The notes: generated by a model not told the origin, from the sequence alone. Shown: positions 26,802 to 34,913, counted from the first letter of the stretch. The stretch: 64,000 nucleotides of DNA from Romeriopsis navalis LEGE 11480 (GCF_015207035.1 NZ_JADEXQ010000014.1:16668-80667); one strand, 5' to 3'. Program-made: numbers and translations.

Positions 26802-27581
26802 ATGGTTACTCAAACAACTACTTCCACGCAGCATAGTCAGCTCGCTCGGATGGCAATTTTTGCCTATGGTGTCATGTGTTATGCCGTGTTCTTTCTGACC
26901 TTTAGCTATTTCTGTGGATTTGTGGGGAATTTCTTAGTCCCACGATCGATTGACTCTGCTCCCCTTGTTCCCTTGGGTAGTGCCGTAATGATTAACCTCG
27001 GTTTGATTGCTCTCTTTGGTGTGCAACATAGTGTGATGGCTCGGAAAGGCTTCAAGCGTTGGTGGACTCAGTTTGTGCCCAAGCCAATGGAGCGCAGCAC
27101 CTATGTTTTGTTCTCTAGTCTGTGCCTGCTGAATATGTTCTACTTTTGGCAGCCGATCGGCGGCAATATCTGGCATGTGACGAGTATGCCTGCTGTGGTG
27201 ATTATGTACACCGTCTTTGCGATCGGTTGGCTGACTGTCTTAGGCTCAAGTTTCTTACTCAATCACTTCGACCTGTTTGGTCTACGTCAAGTGTGGTTGT
27301 GTTTACGGGGTCAGGAATATACGCCGATGAAGTTTACAACCCCAATGCTTTATAAGTTTGTGCGTCATCCGCTTTACTGTGGTTTGCTTCTGGCTTTCTG
27401 GGTTACACCGCGTATGACCATGACGCATCTTGTCTTTGCAGTAGCAACAACGGCATATATTCTGCTGGGTAGCCGGTTTGAAGAAAAGGATTTGAAGCAG
27501 GAATTTGGTGAAGCCTATGCGGAATATCAACGTCGTGTGCCGATGTTGATTCCGATGATGAAGCCTCGTGGTGGCAATTAA
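26802..27581 (+). CDS. mddA: MddA/NnrU-like integral membrane methyltransferase
   Basis: 259 residues; the ATG at 26802 follows AAGGA at 7 bases. There are five to six membrane helices. The isoprenylcysteine methyltransferase-like C-terminal signature is YKFVRHPLYCGLLLAFWVTP, followed by FEEKDLKQEFGEAYAEYQRR near the end. VQHSVMARKGFKRWW and MERSTYVLFSSL match methanethiol S-methyltransferases (MddA), which make dimethyl sulfide from methanethiol and SAM. NnrU-like relatives of other function cannot be excluded. It is followed by a PPC-C2 gene 105 bases downstream, possibly on the same transcript. Confidence 0.78.
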   Translation: MVTQTTTSTQHSQLARMAIFAYGVMCYAVFFLTFSYFCGFVGNFLVPRSIDSAPLVPLGSAVMINLGLIALFGVQHSVMARKGFKRWWTQFVPKPMERSTYVLFSSLCLLNMFYFWQPIGGNIWHVTSMPAVVIMYTVFAIGWLTVLGSSFLLNHFDLFGLRQVWLCLRGQEYTPMKFTTPMLYKFVRHPLYCGLLLAFWVTPRMTMTHLVFAVATTAYILLGSRFEEKDLKQEFGEAYAEYQRRVPMLIPMMKPRGGN

Positions 27582-27685
27582 GCCTCAACCGGTTCTCGTA
27601 GTTGATTGAATCATTCGCACTTTGGTTATGGGGGAGGACTTGCATATCTCCCATAACGCACTTTCCACCCTTTAGGCGCCGATCG

Positions 27686-28717
27686 ATGAAACACCAATGC
27701 TTCACCGCTGGTATCCAAATTATTACGACACTCATCCTGTCCGCTGCTCCGGCGCTAGCAACCTCACGTCCGGGATTTGACTCCCTGAAACCTCAGACTT
27801 TGGTGATGGAGTCAGAACCAAATGACACCCGTGCTAGCCACATAAGCGATGTCTCTAACGAGCGGTTTTTCCGGTTCAACGGTAAAGTCGGTGGTGCGGA
27901 TAGACAGGACATTCGTGCGGTCCGATTAGCCGACTATGTCCGTCGCGATACTCCAGTTCAGCTTTGGCTAAGTAGTGGGCGTGAAAAGGTCTATGCGCGA
28001 GTATTTCGTGATACGAATGGTAATGGCACGATCGATGCGAGTGATACCGTCATCGCCCGATTTGGTGAGCGTGGAGCCGCGCAGCAAGTCGTGTTCCAGC
28101 GACAGCAATCATATTTGTTTGAGATTTATACCGCAAAGCGTCAACCAGTAAAGTCGCCGATTAAATATACCTTTGGCATCTCTCCGGTAAAGCCTTCGAG
28201 TAGTCGGGTGACGGTGACCGTGATCAACGCAAAGGCCCTGGGCACGTTTGATCGAAAACGATCTGGGCGGAGTTCCGATGATGCGGATTTCTACACTAAG
28301 GTTAATATCGGTACCTACATCACTGGTGATAGTCCAAAGACATTTCAGTACGCTAAAGGTCGAACGCGCACGATCGAAAATAATGATAATCCAGTCTTTA
28401 ATCAATCATTTAGCTATCGGCACATTGGGAATCGATCGCGACTAATGAAGCCGGTTCTGGTTGAGTTCAGGCTAATGGATGCAGATGAAGGTTCAGATGA
28501 TGCGGCCATATTGTCAGCTAAGTCACCGAGTTGCTTTGTGCGATACGACCCTGGCACGAATCGGGTTTATGACTTAGATGGCAAAGTCTTGGGGCAGGCT
28601 GGAGAAAATATTACGGTACGTGGTTGGATAAACCCTCAAACCGATCGTGAAGAACCAATTAAAACTGCTGCCCTCACCTTTCGCATTGACTACACCTTCC
28701 AGAACACGAACTTTTAG
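27686..28717 (+). CDS. Secreted PPC/EF-hand-like/C2-like protein, paralogue 2
   Basis: 343 residues from the ATG at 27686. Signal peptide: IQIITTLILSAAPALATS. The PPC-like domain starts MESEPNDTRASH, the EF-hand-like loop is FRDTNGNGTIDASDTVIA, and the C2-like domain contains VTVINAKALGTFDRK, DADFYTKVNI, ENNDNPVFNQSF, FRLMDADEGSDDAAI and LGQAGENITVRGW. It is the most divergent and longest of the three, with an insertion before the N-N-D motif (GDSPKTFQYAKGRT). Acidic residues at the C2 calcium positions are retained. Probably exported beyond the inner membrane; function unknown. Confidence 0.72.
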   Translation: MKHQCFTAGIQIITTLILSAAPALATSRPGFDSLKPQTLVMESEPNDTRASHISDVSNERFFRFNGKVGGADRQDIRAVRLADYVRRDTPVQLWLSSGREKVYARVFRDTNGNGTIDASDTVIARFGERGAAQQVVFQRQQSYLFEIYTAKRQPVKSPIKYTFGISPVKPSSSRVTVTVINAKALGTFDRKRSGRSSDDADFYTKVNIGTYITGDSPKTFQYAKGRTRTIENNDNPVFNQSFSYRHIGNRSRLMKPVLVEFRLMDADEGSDDAAILSAKSPSCFVRYDPGTNRVYDLDGKVLGQAGENITVRGWINPQTDREEPIKTAALTFRIDYTFQNTNF

Positions 28718-28752
28718 CTGAATCAGCATTATGTGGCTAGAGGCATCAAATT

Positions 28753-29346
28753 ATGCAACAAACAATGACTGGCTTCGATGAATGGCATTTGTCTGCGGAT
28801 CTGCGCCGCCGCATTGAGCAGGAACTGCAACCCGGTGAACCGATCGCATGGTTGGGGCAACCGATTCCCCGTTGGATGACGTTGGACTCGATCATCTTCG
28901 TTCTATTTGCGATTCCTTGGACCACTTTTGCGCTCTTTTGGATGTGGGCGGCCTTTGGGATGCAGATGCCGGATTTAGCGAATGGGATCAAGCCTAATTA
29001 CATTATTGCGCTATTTGGGATTCCTTTTGTACTCATTGGGTTATTCATGCTTTCTAGCCCGATTTGGAAACGTCGGACATTGCGTCGCACGGTCTATTTG
29101 GTTACCGATCGACGGGCAATTATTATTCGTGGTGGCTTCTACATAACGATTCGGAGTTATGCACCGGAGCAGTTACAGGATGTTTATCGGCGGGAAAGAC
29201 GGAGTGATATTGGGGATGTCATAATTGCCCAGCGGCAGATTCGCAATAGCAATAATTCCTATCGCACGGAGTTAATTGGTTTTTTAGGAATTGCTGATGC
29301 CCATGGTGCGGAGCAACGCATCAAGCGTCTGGCGGCAAAAGCGTAG
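28753..29346 (+). CDS. PH-domain-like membrane protein
   Basis: 197 residues. A cytosolic N-terminal stretch (LRRRIEQELQPGEPIAWLGQ), two membrane helices (FVLFAIPWTTFALFWMWAAF; YIIALFGIPFVLIGLFML), then a bacterial PH-like domain: TVYLVTDRRAIIIRGG, YAPEQLQDVYRRERRSDIGD and GFLGIADAHGAEQRIKRL. The Y-x-L/V-T-D-R-R-A motif is the hallmark of this family, often called PH domain or DUF304-like. It is 36 bases downstream of paralogue 2 and 20 bases before the LCCL gene, so probably co-transcribed. Function unknown. Confidence 0.78.
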   Translation: MQQTMTGFDEWHLSADLRRRIEQELQPGEPIAWLGQPIPRWMTLDSIIFVLFAIPWTTFALFWMWAAFGMQMPDLANGIKPNYIIALFGIPFVLIGLFMLSSPIWKRRTLRRTVYLVTDRRAIIIRGGFYITIRSYAPEQLQDVYRRERRSDIGDVIIAQRQIRNSNNSYRTELIGFLGIADAHGAEQRIKRLAAKA

Positions 29347-29365
29347 AGATATTTGGAGGTGTACC

Positions 29366-29908
29366 GTGGGCAGAACCGTGAGTGATAAAAAAGTCCAGTA
29401 TCAATTATTTTGGTATCTTTTGGTGCCAGCAGTGGTAACGCTGACAACGGCGAGCACGGCTCCTTGGTGGTGGCAATCATTGTTTCGTCCTGGCTACAGC
29501 TACAGTGAGACGGTGCAGTCGTCATCGATCGAGCCTACGCCAGCGTCATCTAGTATAAATAACACTGCATTGGATGCGGAACGTGGGGTGACTTCGATCG
29601 AGTGGGATACCAATCTGCATCATATGCAAATCCACGACAGCGTTGGTCAGAAGTTTACGTTTAAGTGTGAAGGAAATGGCAGTCTCAACAATGCTATATG
29701 GGGAACCGTTACCTATAGCGGTGACAGTAGCATTTGCAATGCTGCTGTGCATTCGGGCCAATTCAGTCGGAAGGATGGAGGCGTTGTACAGCTTCAGGTT
29801 ACAGGTATGCAAACGTCTTTTATGGGGAGCCAACGCTTTGGGGTGGTCAGCCGTGGATACGGGGCATTTTCTAGTTCATTTCGTTTTTTAGCCAAAGGTG
29901 AGCCATAA
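29366..29908 (+). CDS. Membrane-anchored LCCL-domain protein
   Basis: 180 residues from GTG 29366, chosen because GGAGGT lies 5 bases upstream. One N-terminal helix (FWYLLVPAVVTLTTAS) anchors the protein; a Ser/Pro linker follows. Residues 90-180 match an LCCL domain: IWGTVTYSGDSSICNAAVHS, then RKDGGVVQLQV, and SQRFGVVSRGYGAFSSSFRF at the end, with the conserved Cys pair (KCEGN and SSICN). LCCL domains are better known in eukaryotic extracellular proteins, where they bind lipid or carbohydrate. Here it should face the periplasm. No enzymatic residues are seen. Confidence 0.75.
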   Translation: MGRTVSDKKVQYQLFWYLLVPAVVTLTTASTAPWWWQSLFRPGYSYSETVQSSSIEPTPASSSINNTALDAERGVTSIEWDTNLHHMQIHDSVGQKFTFKCEGNGSLNNAIWGTVTYSGDSSICNAAVHSGQFSRKDGGVVQLQVTGMQTSFMGSQRFGVVSRGYGAFSSSFRFLAKGEP

Positions 29909-29982
29909 CGCAATACTCAAGTTGAATGTTTTTATCCTGGGAGAGATGTTATTGGTTGATGTTGATTCTAATGAAATCCTTC

Positions 29983-30133
29983 TTATACTTTTTGCCCTTG
30001 TCGCGCCTTCATTTTTTGTTGCGGGCTGATGTGATTAAAATAGTCATAGATGTGTTGAGCAAAACGTTGGTATTTATATTTATCCAATGTTTCTGGTAAG
30101 GCTTCAGATTGCTGATATAACCACTCTAACTAA
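29983..30133 (-). pseudogene. Unidentified C-terminal gene remnant
   Basis: A minus-strand frame without a start reads EWLYQQSEALPETLDKYKYQ, then RFAQHIYDYFNHISPQQKMK and ends ARQGQKV-stop. It is preceded by an in-frame stop. It looks like the tail of a decayed gene; I do not recognise the family. Confidence 0.35.
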
Positions 30134-30286
30134 TACTCCTTAATTCTTTTCAACATACGAGCATCTGACCTCAAGTGGGCTAGCGTAATACCCTATCTCA
30201 AATTGTTCTGGGTGATCAATACCACAGAGCACAGACAGATATGTGATAAAACTTACGGAGTGCAAGAGCTATTGAGGAAAAACAAA

Positions 30287-30826
30287 ATGCGCCCTCTTAA
30301 GAATCACCGCTGGTTGGGATTGACATTGGTAATGGTATTGTCCGTTATTGTGGCAGCATCCACGGCTAAGGCTCCAGTGACGTTAGCACACGCGCACAAA
30401 TCTAAAACTGCGGAGCAAATCGAACCTGAAAAAATCAAGATTGTGCCTCAGCGAGAACGTGATAAAGCTCAGGAACTAAAAGTTAAAGGCCCCACTAAAA
30501 CCCTTGGCATTACGTCCCTGACTAATCTCGGTGCAGTTGACCTGAGTGGAGAATTTAAGTCCCTTGATGGCTATACCTTACGGGCACGCGAAATTGTTGT
30601 TGCTCCTGGTGGGCAGGTCGCTGTCCACCAGCATAATTCCCGCCCAGGTATTGCCTACATCATTGAGGGCGAAATGGTGGAGTATCGCAATGATCAAGAT
30701 GACCCAATTGTTCGTAAAGCCGGGTCCGTAGCCTTTGAAAGAACTGGTGTGGTGCACTGGTGGAAAAATCAAAGTTCAAAACCAGCACGTGCACTGGTGG
30801 TCGATATTGTACCCAAGCAAAAGTAA
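30287..30826 (+). CDS. Exported cupin-domain protein
   Basis: 179 residues; the ATG at 30287 follows GAGGA. Signal peptide: GLTLVMVLSVIVAASTAKAP. The cupin barrel has motif 1 VAPGGQVAVHQHNSRPGIAYIIEG (G-x-x-x-x-x-H-x-H) split over residues 110-135, and motif 2 GSVAFERTGVVHWWKN. The metal-binding His residues are present, so it is a likely metal-containing periplasmic cupin. Substrate unknown. It is followed by a strong terminator at 30965. Confidence 0.8.
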   Translation: MRPLKNHRWLGLTLVMVLSVIVAASTAKAPVTLAHAHKSKTAEQIEPEKIKIVPQRERDKAQELKVKGPTKTLGITSLTNLGAVDLSGEFKSLDGYTLRAREIVVAPGGQVAVHQHNSRPGIAYIIEGEMVEYRNDQDDPIVRKAGSVAFERTGVVHWWKNQSSKPARALVVDIVPKQK

Positions 30827-30964
30827 TATATCGTCAGGAGATGGGCATGCGCGTGGCTATTGTAATTTGAGTGATTATGCCCATAGATATCTGGGCTGCC
30901 AGTCTCATTGACGGATACCTTATCTCCAGTCATTACTCAAACCAGTATTGTCATTCTGATTACT

Positions 30965-30992
30965 CTCCCCACTATCATCAGTGGGGAGTTTT
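30965..30992 (+). terminator. Rho-independent terminator after the cupin gene
   Basis: CTCCCCACT pairs with AGTGGGGAG across a 6-nt loop and is followed by TTTT. Confidence 0.8.
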
Positions 30993-30993
30993 G

Positions 30994-31020
30994 CTATATC
31001 GGTAGGACTAACCGATATAG
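30994..31020. repeat. Perfect 10-bp inverted repeat after the terminator
   Basis: CTATATCGGT and ACCGATATAG flank a 7-nt centre, directly abutting the terminator. No T-run follows. It could be an operator or a recombination relic. The 200 bases after it show nothing gene-like. Confidence 0.5.
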
Positions 31021-31228
31021 ATATTGTGGCTTTAATCTAAAGCAATTTGAATTTACCTTCCAAGAGGATATCAGACTAAATCAGCTGGAGGTCGCTACAC
31101 ATCATCGCTTCCTAAATATCCCAATAATTCTGGGGGTGAATGGGTAGACTTTCCCAGAACTGTTGGCTGGAGGCGGCTTAGCAACCCGGTGGAGCTGTAT
31201 CAAGTCTCAACCTAGTTGGTATCAGACA

Positions 31229-31313
31229 CCTGAATTAGTAACTGAATAAACCCTGAAATAACCTCAACTATGATCTTTTTCAACCTTTTACACTGTTTTC
31301 AACAGCAATGAGC
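31229..31313 (+). promoter_or_regulatory. Four-unit direct-repeat array and shared leader of paralogue 3
   Basis: CCTGAA 31229, ACTGAA 31241, CCTGAA 31252 and CCTCAA 31262 have spacings of 12, 11 and 10, like sites for a PhoB/OmpR-type regulator. TTTTCAACAGCAATGAGC ends at 31313, identical to bases 17102-17119 before paralogue 1. Confidence 0.6.
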
Positions 31314-31386
31314 AAAGCAGATAGCGCTTCTTGGCTGGCCGCTGCTGTTGATTCATACACACACAAATTCAAGGAACAATTTCACC

Positions 31387-32301
31387 ATGAAATCTCAACT
31401 AGCATTTGGTCTATTTGCCCTGAGCACGGTAAGCCTACTGCTCTCCAGCGCAACTGCAGCTCAGGCAGGACTTTCATTGAACGAAACAACAGATTTTACC
31501 CGCCAGCGTCCGAGCCAAGTAATTCGGACTCGTCTTGGCTCGAATATGATGAATGGCATGCTTAAGGGGAAAGACGATCGATCTGATTGGATTCGGATTG
31601 GTAGTGCGAGCCAAGTAAAGCAAATCAAACTCAACCTGATCGGCAATGGGCTAAATCGTAGTCTATATCAAGATAACAATCGCAATGGTCGTTCTGATGC
31701 CGGTGATAAGCTGATTCCGTTTAATGGTAACGAAGTTGCCCTCGATGCTAGTAAGCAGTACCTACTTGCGATTACACGTTCTACGCCTAACTCCACAGCC
31801 GCTCGTAGCTATATCGTGCAACTCACAGGTTTCAAAGAGACATCTCGCTATGAAACCGTTAAAGTCTCCATCCTGCGCGCTAAAGCATTGAGCCGATTCG
31901 ACACCAAAGTTCCTGGCTTAAAGAGCTATAAGGCTGACTTCGAGGCTTTCCTCAAAATGGATATTGAAGGCTCCCATGCGTCTGATAAAACGCGGTTGTT
32001 TAAGAATAATGATGATCCCCGGTTCAACCATACTTATACAAGTCGTGTGCGAACAACCCAAAAGCGTATTCCGATTGAGTTGAGCCTGCGCGATCGAGAT
32101 GGTGATGTCTTTGCTGGTGGTGCGCATGACCAAGCTGATATTAGTCCCACCCGCGATCGCCGACTTCAGCTCTCCTATGAGCCATCCACTGGCAAAGTCT
32201 TTGGCCCCACTGGTCGAGTGATTGGCAAGCGCAATCAACAGATTACGGTAACTGGTAACTCTCGCAAGGATAACGCCAGCATTACCTTCAAGATTCACTA
32301 A
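31387..32301 (+). CDS. Secreted PPC/EF-hand-like/C2-like protein, paralogue 3
   Basis: 304 residues from the ATG at 31387. Signal peptide: FGLFALSTVSLLLSSATAAQ. The N-terminal domain is PPC-like but lacks the E-P-N motif. The EF-hand-like loop is YQDNNRNGRSDAGDK. The C2-like domain has VSILRAKALSRFDTK, YKADFEAFLKM, KNNDDPRFNHTY, LSLRDRDGDVFAGGA, HDQADISP and PSTGKVFGPTGRVIGKRNQ. It is closest to paralogue 1 in the C-terminal half and in its upstream leader. Predicted calcium-binding exported protein of unknown function. Confidence 0.75.
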   Translation: MKSQLAFGLFALSTVSLLLSSATAAQAGLSLNETTDFTRQRPSQVIRTRLGSNMMNGMLKGKDDRSDWIRIGSASQVKQIKLNLIGNGLNRSLYQDNNRNGRSDAGDKLIPFNGNEVALDASKQYLLAITRSTPNSTAARSYIVQLTGFKETSRYETVKVSILRAKALSRFDTKVPGLKSYKADFEAFLKMDIEGSHASDKTRLFKNNDDPRFNHTYTSRVRTTQKRIPIELSLRDRDGDVFAGGAHDQADISPTRDRRLQLSYEPSTGKVFGPTGRVIGKRNQQITVTGNSRKDNASITFKIH

Positions 32302-32311
32302 TTCAAATCGC

Positions 32312-32345
32312 GCAGTTCTTCTAGGTATCGGCTTGGAAGAACTGC
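32312..32345 (+). terminator. Hairpin after paralogue 3
   Basis: GCAGTTCTTC pairs perfectly with GAAGAACTGC across 14 bases, 10 bases after the stop codon. Only a CTTTTCC T-run follows further on, so this is a probable but not ideal terminator or attenuator. Confidence 0.5.
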
Positions 32346-32403
32346 AACGCGAACGCTTGCTTTTCCGCTAAACGTGTTGTTCTCAAAATAGGAGCATTTA
32401 CCA

Positions 32404-32874
32404 ATGGCAACGATCGAAAATCTCAAACTATCCATGAACCAAATGGGCAATGACCCATTTTTAAACGCTAGCCTTGATTTTGATGTGCGTTTTAGCGATG
32501 CGGAAGTCCGTCTCGGGTTGAATTATTACGTCCATGCCAAACTATTCGAACGGGATGGCTGGCGTGACCAGTATGTGATGTGGCAAAACGGGGCGGATAG
32601 CTTTCAAGTTCAGGCAATGCAAAAGGGTGAACAGGACCTAGCCGACGACCCTGTGCGGGCTTTCTGGGGTAAGACAATTACGCCAAATGGTCAGAACCGG
32701 ATGCACGTCCAGCTCAATCGCGGCTTTCCGATGCCTGAAGGACAAGATCATCCTTCTGATCGTGGCAATCACGATCTAGAGTTCTTTGCTATCGTACAAG
32801 TTGCTTCTGAACTTGCCCCGGCAACGATGTTCTCTAATCAAGTCAATACGAAGTCGCCGGTTATGGCTTCTTAG
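32404..32874 (+). CDS. Hypothetical protein
   Basis: 156 residues without signal peptide. The acidic, beta-rich sequence contains ASLDFDVRFSDAEVRLGLNY, HAKLFERDGWRDQYVMWQNG and HDLEFFAIVQVASELAPATM. AGGAGCATTTACC lies just before the ATG. I do not recognise the family. It lies 100 bases after paralogue 3 on the same strand and before a decayed dehydrogenase fragment. Confidence 0.6.
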   Translation: MATIENLKLSMNQMGNDPFLNASLDFDVRFSDAEVRLGLNYYVHAKLFERDGWRDQYVMWQNGADSFQVQAMQKGEQDLADDPVRAFWGKTITPNGQNRMHVQLNRGFPMPEGQDHPSDRGNHDLEFFAIVQVASELAPATMFSNQVNTKSPVMAS

Positions 32875-32919
32875 TCAGTCAGCGAATGACACTGGGTCGC
32901 CACGCCGCTAATGCTTGAT

Positions 32920-33063
32920 TGTAATCATACCGCTGCCCCAAAGTCGTTCTACTTCATTGACTAGAGTCTGTGCGCAGAGTTGCTTGCTGGACGTGCATGG
33001 GGCGAAAATGCTGGATGGCAATTTTGCGCTGAGGCTGAAGCTGGATTTGTTTCGTAAGGATAC
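32920..33063 (+). pseudogene. Dehydrogenase 3-prime fragment with Uma2-type flank (copy B)
   Basis: Bases 32984-33063 match 2561-2636 of the intact dehydrogenase gene (VHGAKMLDGNFA). Bases 32920-32970 match 42228-42278 at 45 of 51 positions by my count, including TCGTTCTACTTCATTGA. In the 42-kb copy that stretch is the promoter and first codons of a Uma2 gene on the minus strand; here the minus strand reads MITIKH-stop, a stump. So this is a truncated copy of a combined Uma2-promoter plus dehydrogenase-tail unit. Confidence 0.7.
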
Positions 33064-33225
33064 TTTGCTGGATGAATATAATCGCTTGAGAGGCAAGTGG
33101 TCTAATACGGAACTCTAACAGATACGTTTTAAGCTACTGCCACAAACCAAATACAAGCGTTATGTGATCCCATGAGTGCCCCGGCTCATTGCTGGAGCTA
33201 AAATCTGACGAGTATGCAATATTGT

Positions 33226-33284
33226 AAAGTCTCTTTGACTTACTATGGCGCCATAAAGTAAAGTCTACTTGACTAATAGTCAAG
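33226..33284 (+). promoter_or_regulatory. Repeat-containing promoter of the membrane protein/XRE pair
   Basis: Direct repeats AAAGTCTCTTTGACTTA (33226) and AAAGTCTACTTGACTAA (33260) are 34 bases apart. CTTGACTAATAGTCAAG (33268-33284) is a perfect 7-3-7 palindrome overlapping a TTGACT minus-35-like box and ending just before the ribosome site AAGGGAG. This is a likely operator for the XRE protein encoded downstream. Confidence 0.6.
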
Positions 33285-33296
33285 GGAGTCTGTCTT

Positions 33297-33716
33297 GTGG
33301 GCAACAAAGACGCTAACGCCAATCAACACACTGTTCGCGAAGCGAAATCATCGTTACGTGTAGCAATTTGGTCTGTCGCATGGGGCGGGGCAGTCGCGCT
33401 GGGCGCTGCTGCTGCCGTATACCTTCCGGCTCCCAAGCTGCTCGTCGGTATTGCCGCACTGATGATTTATTCGGGTATCAGCCTCGGAACGATTCGCGCC
33501 TATATACGCTGGCTAAAAGTTCTAGATGAAATGCAGCGACGAATACAGTTAGAAACGATGGCAATGACGCTGGGGGCATTATGGATCGCTTTCGGTGGTC
33601 TGTTGATCTTGAATGCAGCGGAAATAATCTATATTGATCGCTGGGAAGTATCGCTGTTAGTCGTGCTTGCTAGTCTGGGAATGTCCGTAGGGAGTCTGAG
33701 GATGCTTAAAAGCTGA
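33297..33716 (+). CDS. Four-helix membrane protein coupled to an XRE regulator
   Basis: 139 residues starting at GTG 33297, with AAGGGAG upstream. The helices are about AIWSVAWGGAVALGAAAAVY, LLVGIAALMIYSGISLG, AMTLGALWIAFGGLLIL and VSLLVVLASLGMSVGSL, with a cytosolic RWLKVLDEMQRRIQLE loop between the second and third. Its stop overlaps the next start (TGATG), so the two are translated together. Such membrane protein plus small HTH pairs are common in bacteria; function unknown. Confidence 0.75.
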   Translation: MGNKDANANQHTVREAKSSLRVAIWSVAWGGAVALGAAAAVYLPAPKLLVGIAALMIYSGISLGTIRAYIRWLKVLDEMQRRIQLETMAMTLGALWIAFGGLLILNAAEIIYIDRWEVSLLVVLASLGMSVGSLRMLKS

Positions 33717-33913
33717 TGAAAAACCGGCTAAAAGTACTGCGAGCCGAACGAGACTGGACTCAGGCCGACTTAGCTGCCCAGTTGGAAGTTTCCCGACAGA
33801 CAATCAATGCGATCGAGAAAGGCAAGTTTGACCCGAGCTTGCCTCTGGCTTTCAAGACCGCCAAGTTATTTGGCTTGTCTATAGAAGATATTTTCCAGCA
33901 TGATGCTGAGTAG
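33716..33913 (+). CDS. Small XRE/Cro-type transcriptional regulator
   Basis: 65 residues, almost entirely HTH: LKVLRAERDWTQADLAAQLE, then VSRQTINAIEKGKFDPSLPL and AFKTAKLFGLSIEDIF. This is the compact YozG/YvaO-like form. It begins inside the stop codon of the membrane protein gene and probably binds the palindrome at 33268. Confidence 0.88.
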   Translation: MKNRLKVLRAERDWTQADLAAQLEVSRQTINAIEKGKFDPSLPLAFKTAKLFGLSIEDIFQHDAE

Positions 33914-33959
33914 AAATATCACATATGCACCGTGCTGCGGGAGCGAGATCAGGTTTTTG

Positions 33960-34913
33960 TTAAGCGGTCCAACTGAAACCGGTCTCTTGCTCCGATCGCT
34001 TCCACAGCTTTTCCATGACCGACTTCTCGTAGGCAAAGGATTCCAGCGTCCCCTTGCCGACCGGACCGACCCATTCCATGCGGCCCGTCGGACCGTAAAG
34101 CGCCCGCTGCTCTAAGCCCCCTTGGGTTGCACACATAACTTCTGGATAGGCACCCTTTTCCGCCGATTGCACCATGGGCGATAACGACATGAGCTTGAAC
34201 ATTATCCGGGTGGTGAGGCCACCACTGGTTTTGATCAGCGACGTTGCGGACGATCCGGGATGGCAGACATACACTTCGACGGTCTTGTGCTCTGCCCTGA
34301 TGCGATCTTGCAGCTCATAGGCGAACATCATCTGCGCCAGCTTGCTTTGGCTGTATGCGGGATTAGCACTGTAGTTTTTGTCCCAGTTCATATCGTCAAA
34401 CTGAATCGTCCTTAGCCCCATCTTGTAGCCGAGGCTTGCGACGACAACGATCCGGCCCTGGGATGCTTCGATGCGATCGAAGAGCATGCCGCACAGGACA
34501 AAATGACCGTAATGGTTCGTGCCCAGTTGACTTTCGAAGCCGTCCTGGGTGAGCTTCCGCGTCGGCACTTGGGCGATCGCGGCGTTGCAGATGAGGGCAT
34601 CGATTTGAGGAACCTGCTCCATGACCTCAGCCGCTGCTTCCCGGACGGAATCCAACACGGCTAGATCCATGCGCACGAAAGTTACATCAGCGTCACTGCC
34701 AAATTCTTCTTTTAGGGTTGCGATCGCAACAGTTGATTTATCAGCATTGCGGTTCAGCATCACCACTTTTGCACCTTTGGACAGAAGGATGCGTGAAGCC
34801 TCGAAGCCCGCGCCCGCATTCGCGCCGGTGATCACAAAGGTCTTGCCTGCGAGGGAGCCGAGTTGCTCCGGGGTCCAGCCTTTGGGGCCGAATTGGGTGT
34901 CTTTCACGTTCAT
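33960..34913 (-). CDS. Short-chain dehydrogenase/reductase
   Basis: 317 residues. Cofactor motif TGANAGAGFEASRIL (TGxxxGxG, near residue 30), ALICNAAIA (NNAG-like), the catalytic Ser in VVVASLGYKMG, and Y-x-x-x-K in AYSQSKLAQMMFAYEL (near residue 190). It resembles retinol dehydrogenase/WWOX-like SDRs. It faces an AraC regulator at 35120, a common arrangement in which the regulator controls the reductase. The substrate is probably an aldehyde or ketone. The somewhat elevated GC and codon use of this gene and the AraC gene differ from the AT-rich block before it, hinting at transfer as a pair. Confidence 0.88.
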   Translation of the reverse strand: MNVKDTQFGPKGWTPEQLGSLAGKTFVITGANAGAGFEASRILLSKGAKVVMLNRNADKSTVAIATLKEEFGSDADVTFVRMDLAVLDSVREAAAEVMEQVPQIDALICNAAIAQVPTRKLTQDGFESQLGTNHYGHFVLCGMLFDRIEASQGRIVVVASLGYKMGLRTIQFDDMNWDKNYSANPAYSQSKLAQMMFAYELQDRIRAEHKTVEVYVCHPGSSATSLIKTSGGLTTRIMFKLMSLSPMVQSAEKGAYPEVMCATQGGLEQRALYGPTGRMEWVGPVGKGTLESFAYEKSVMEKLWKRSEQETGFSWTA

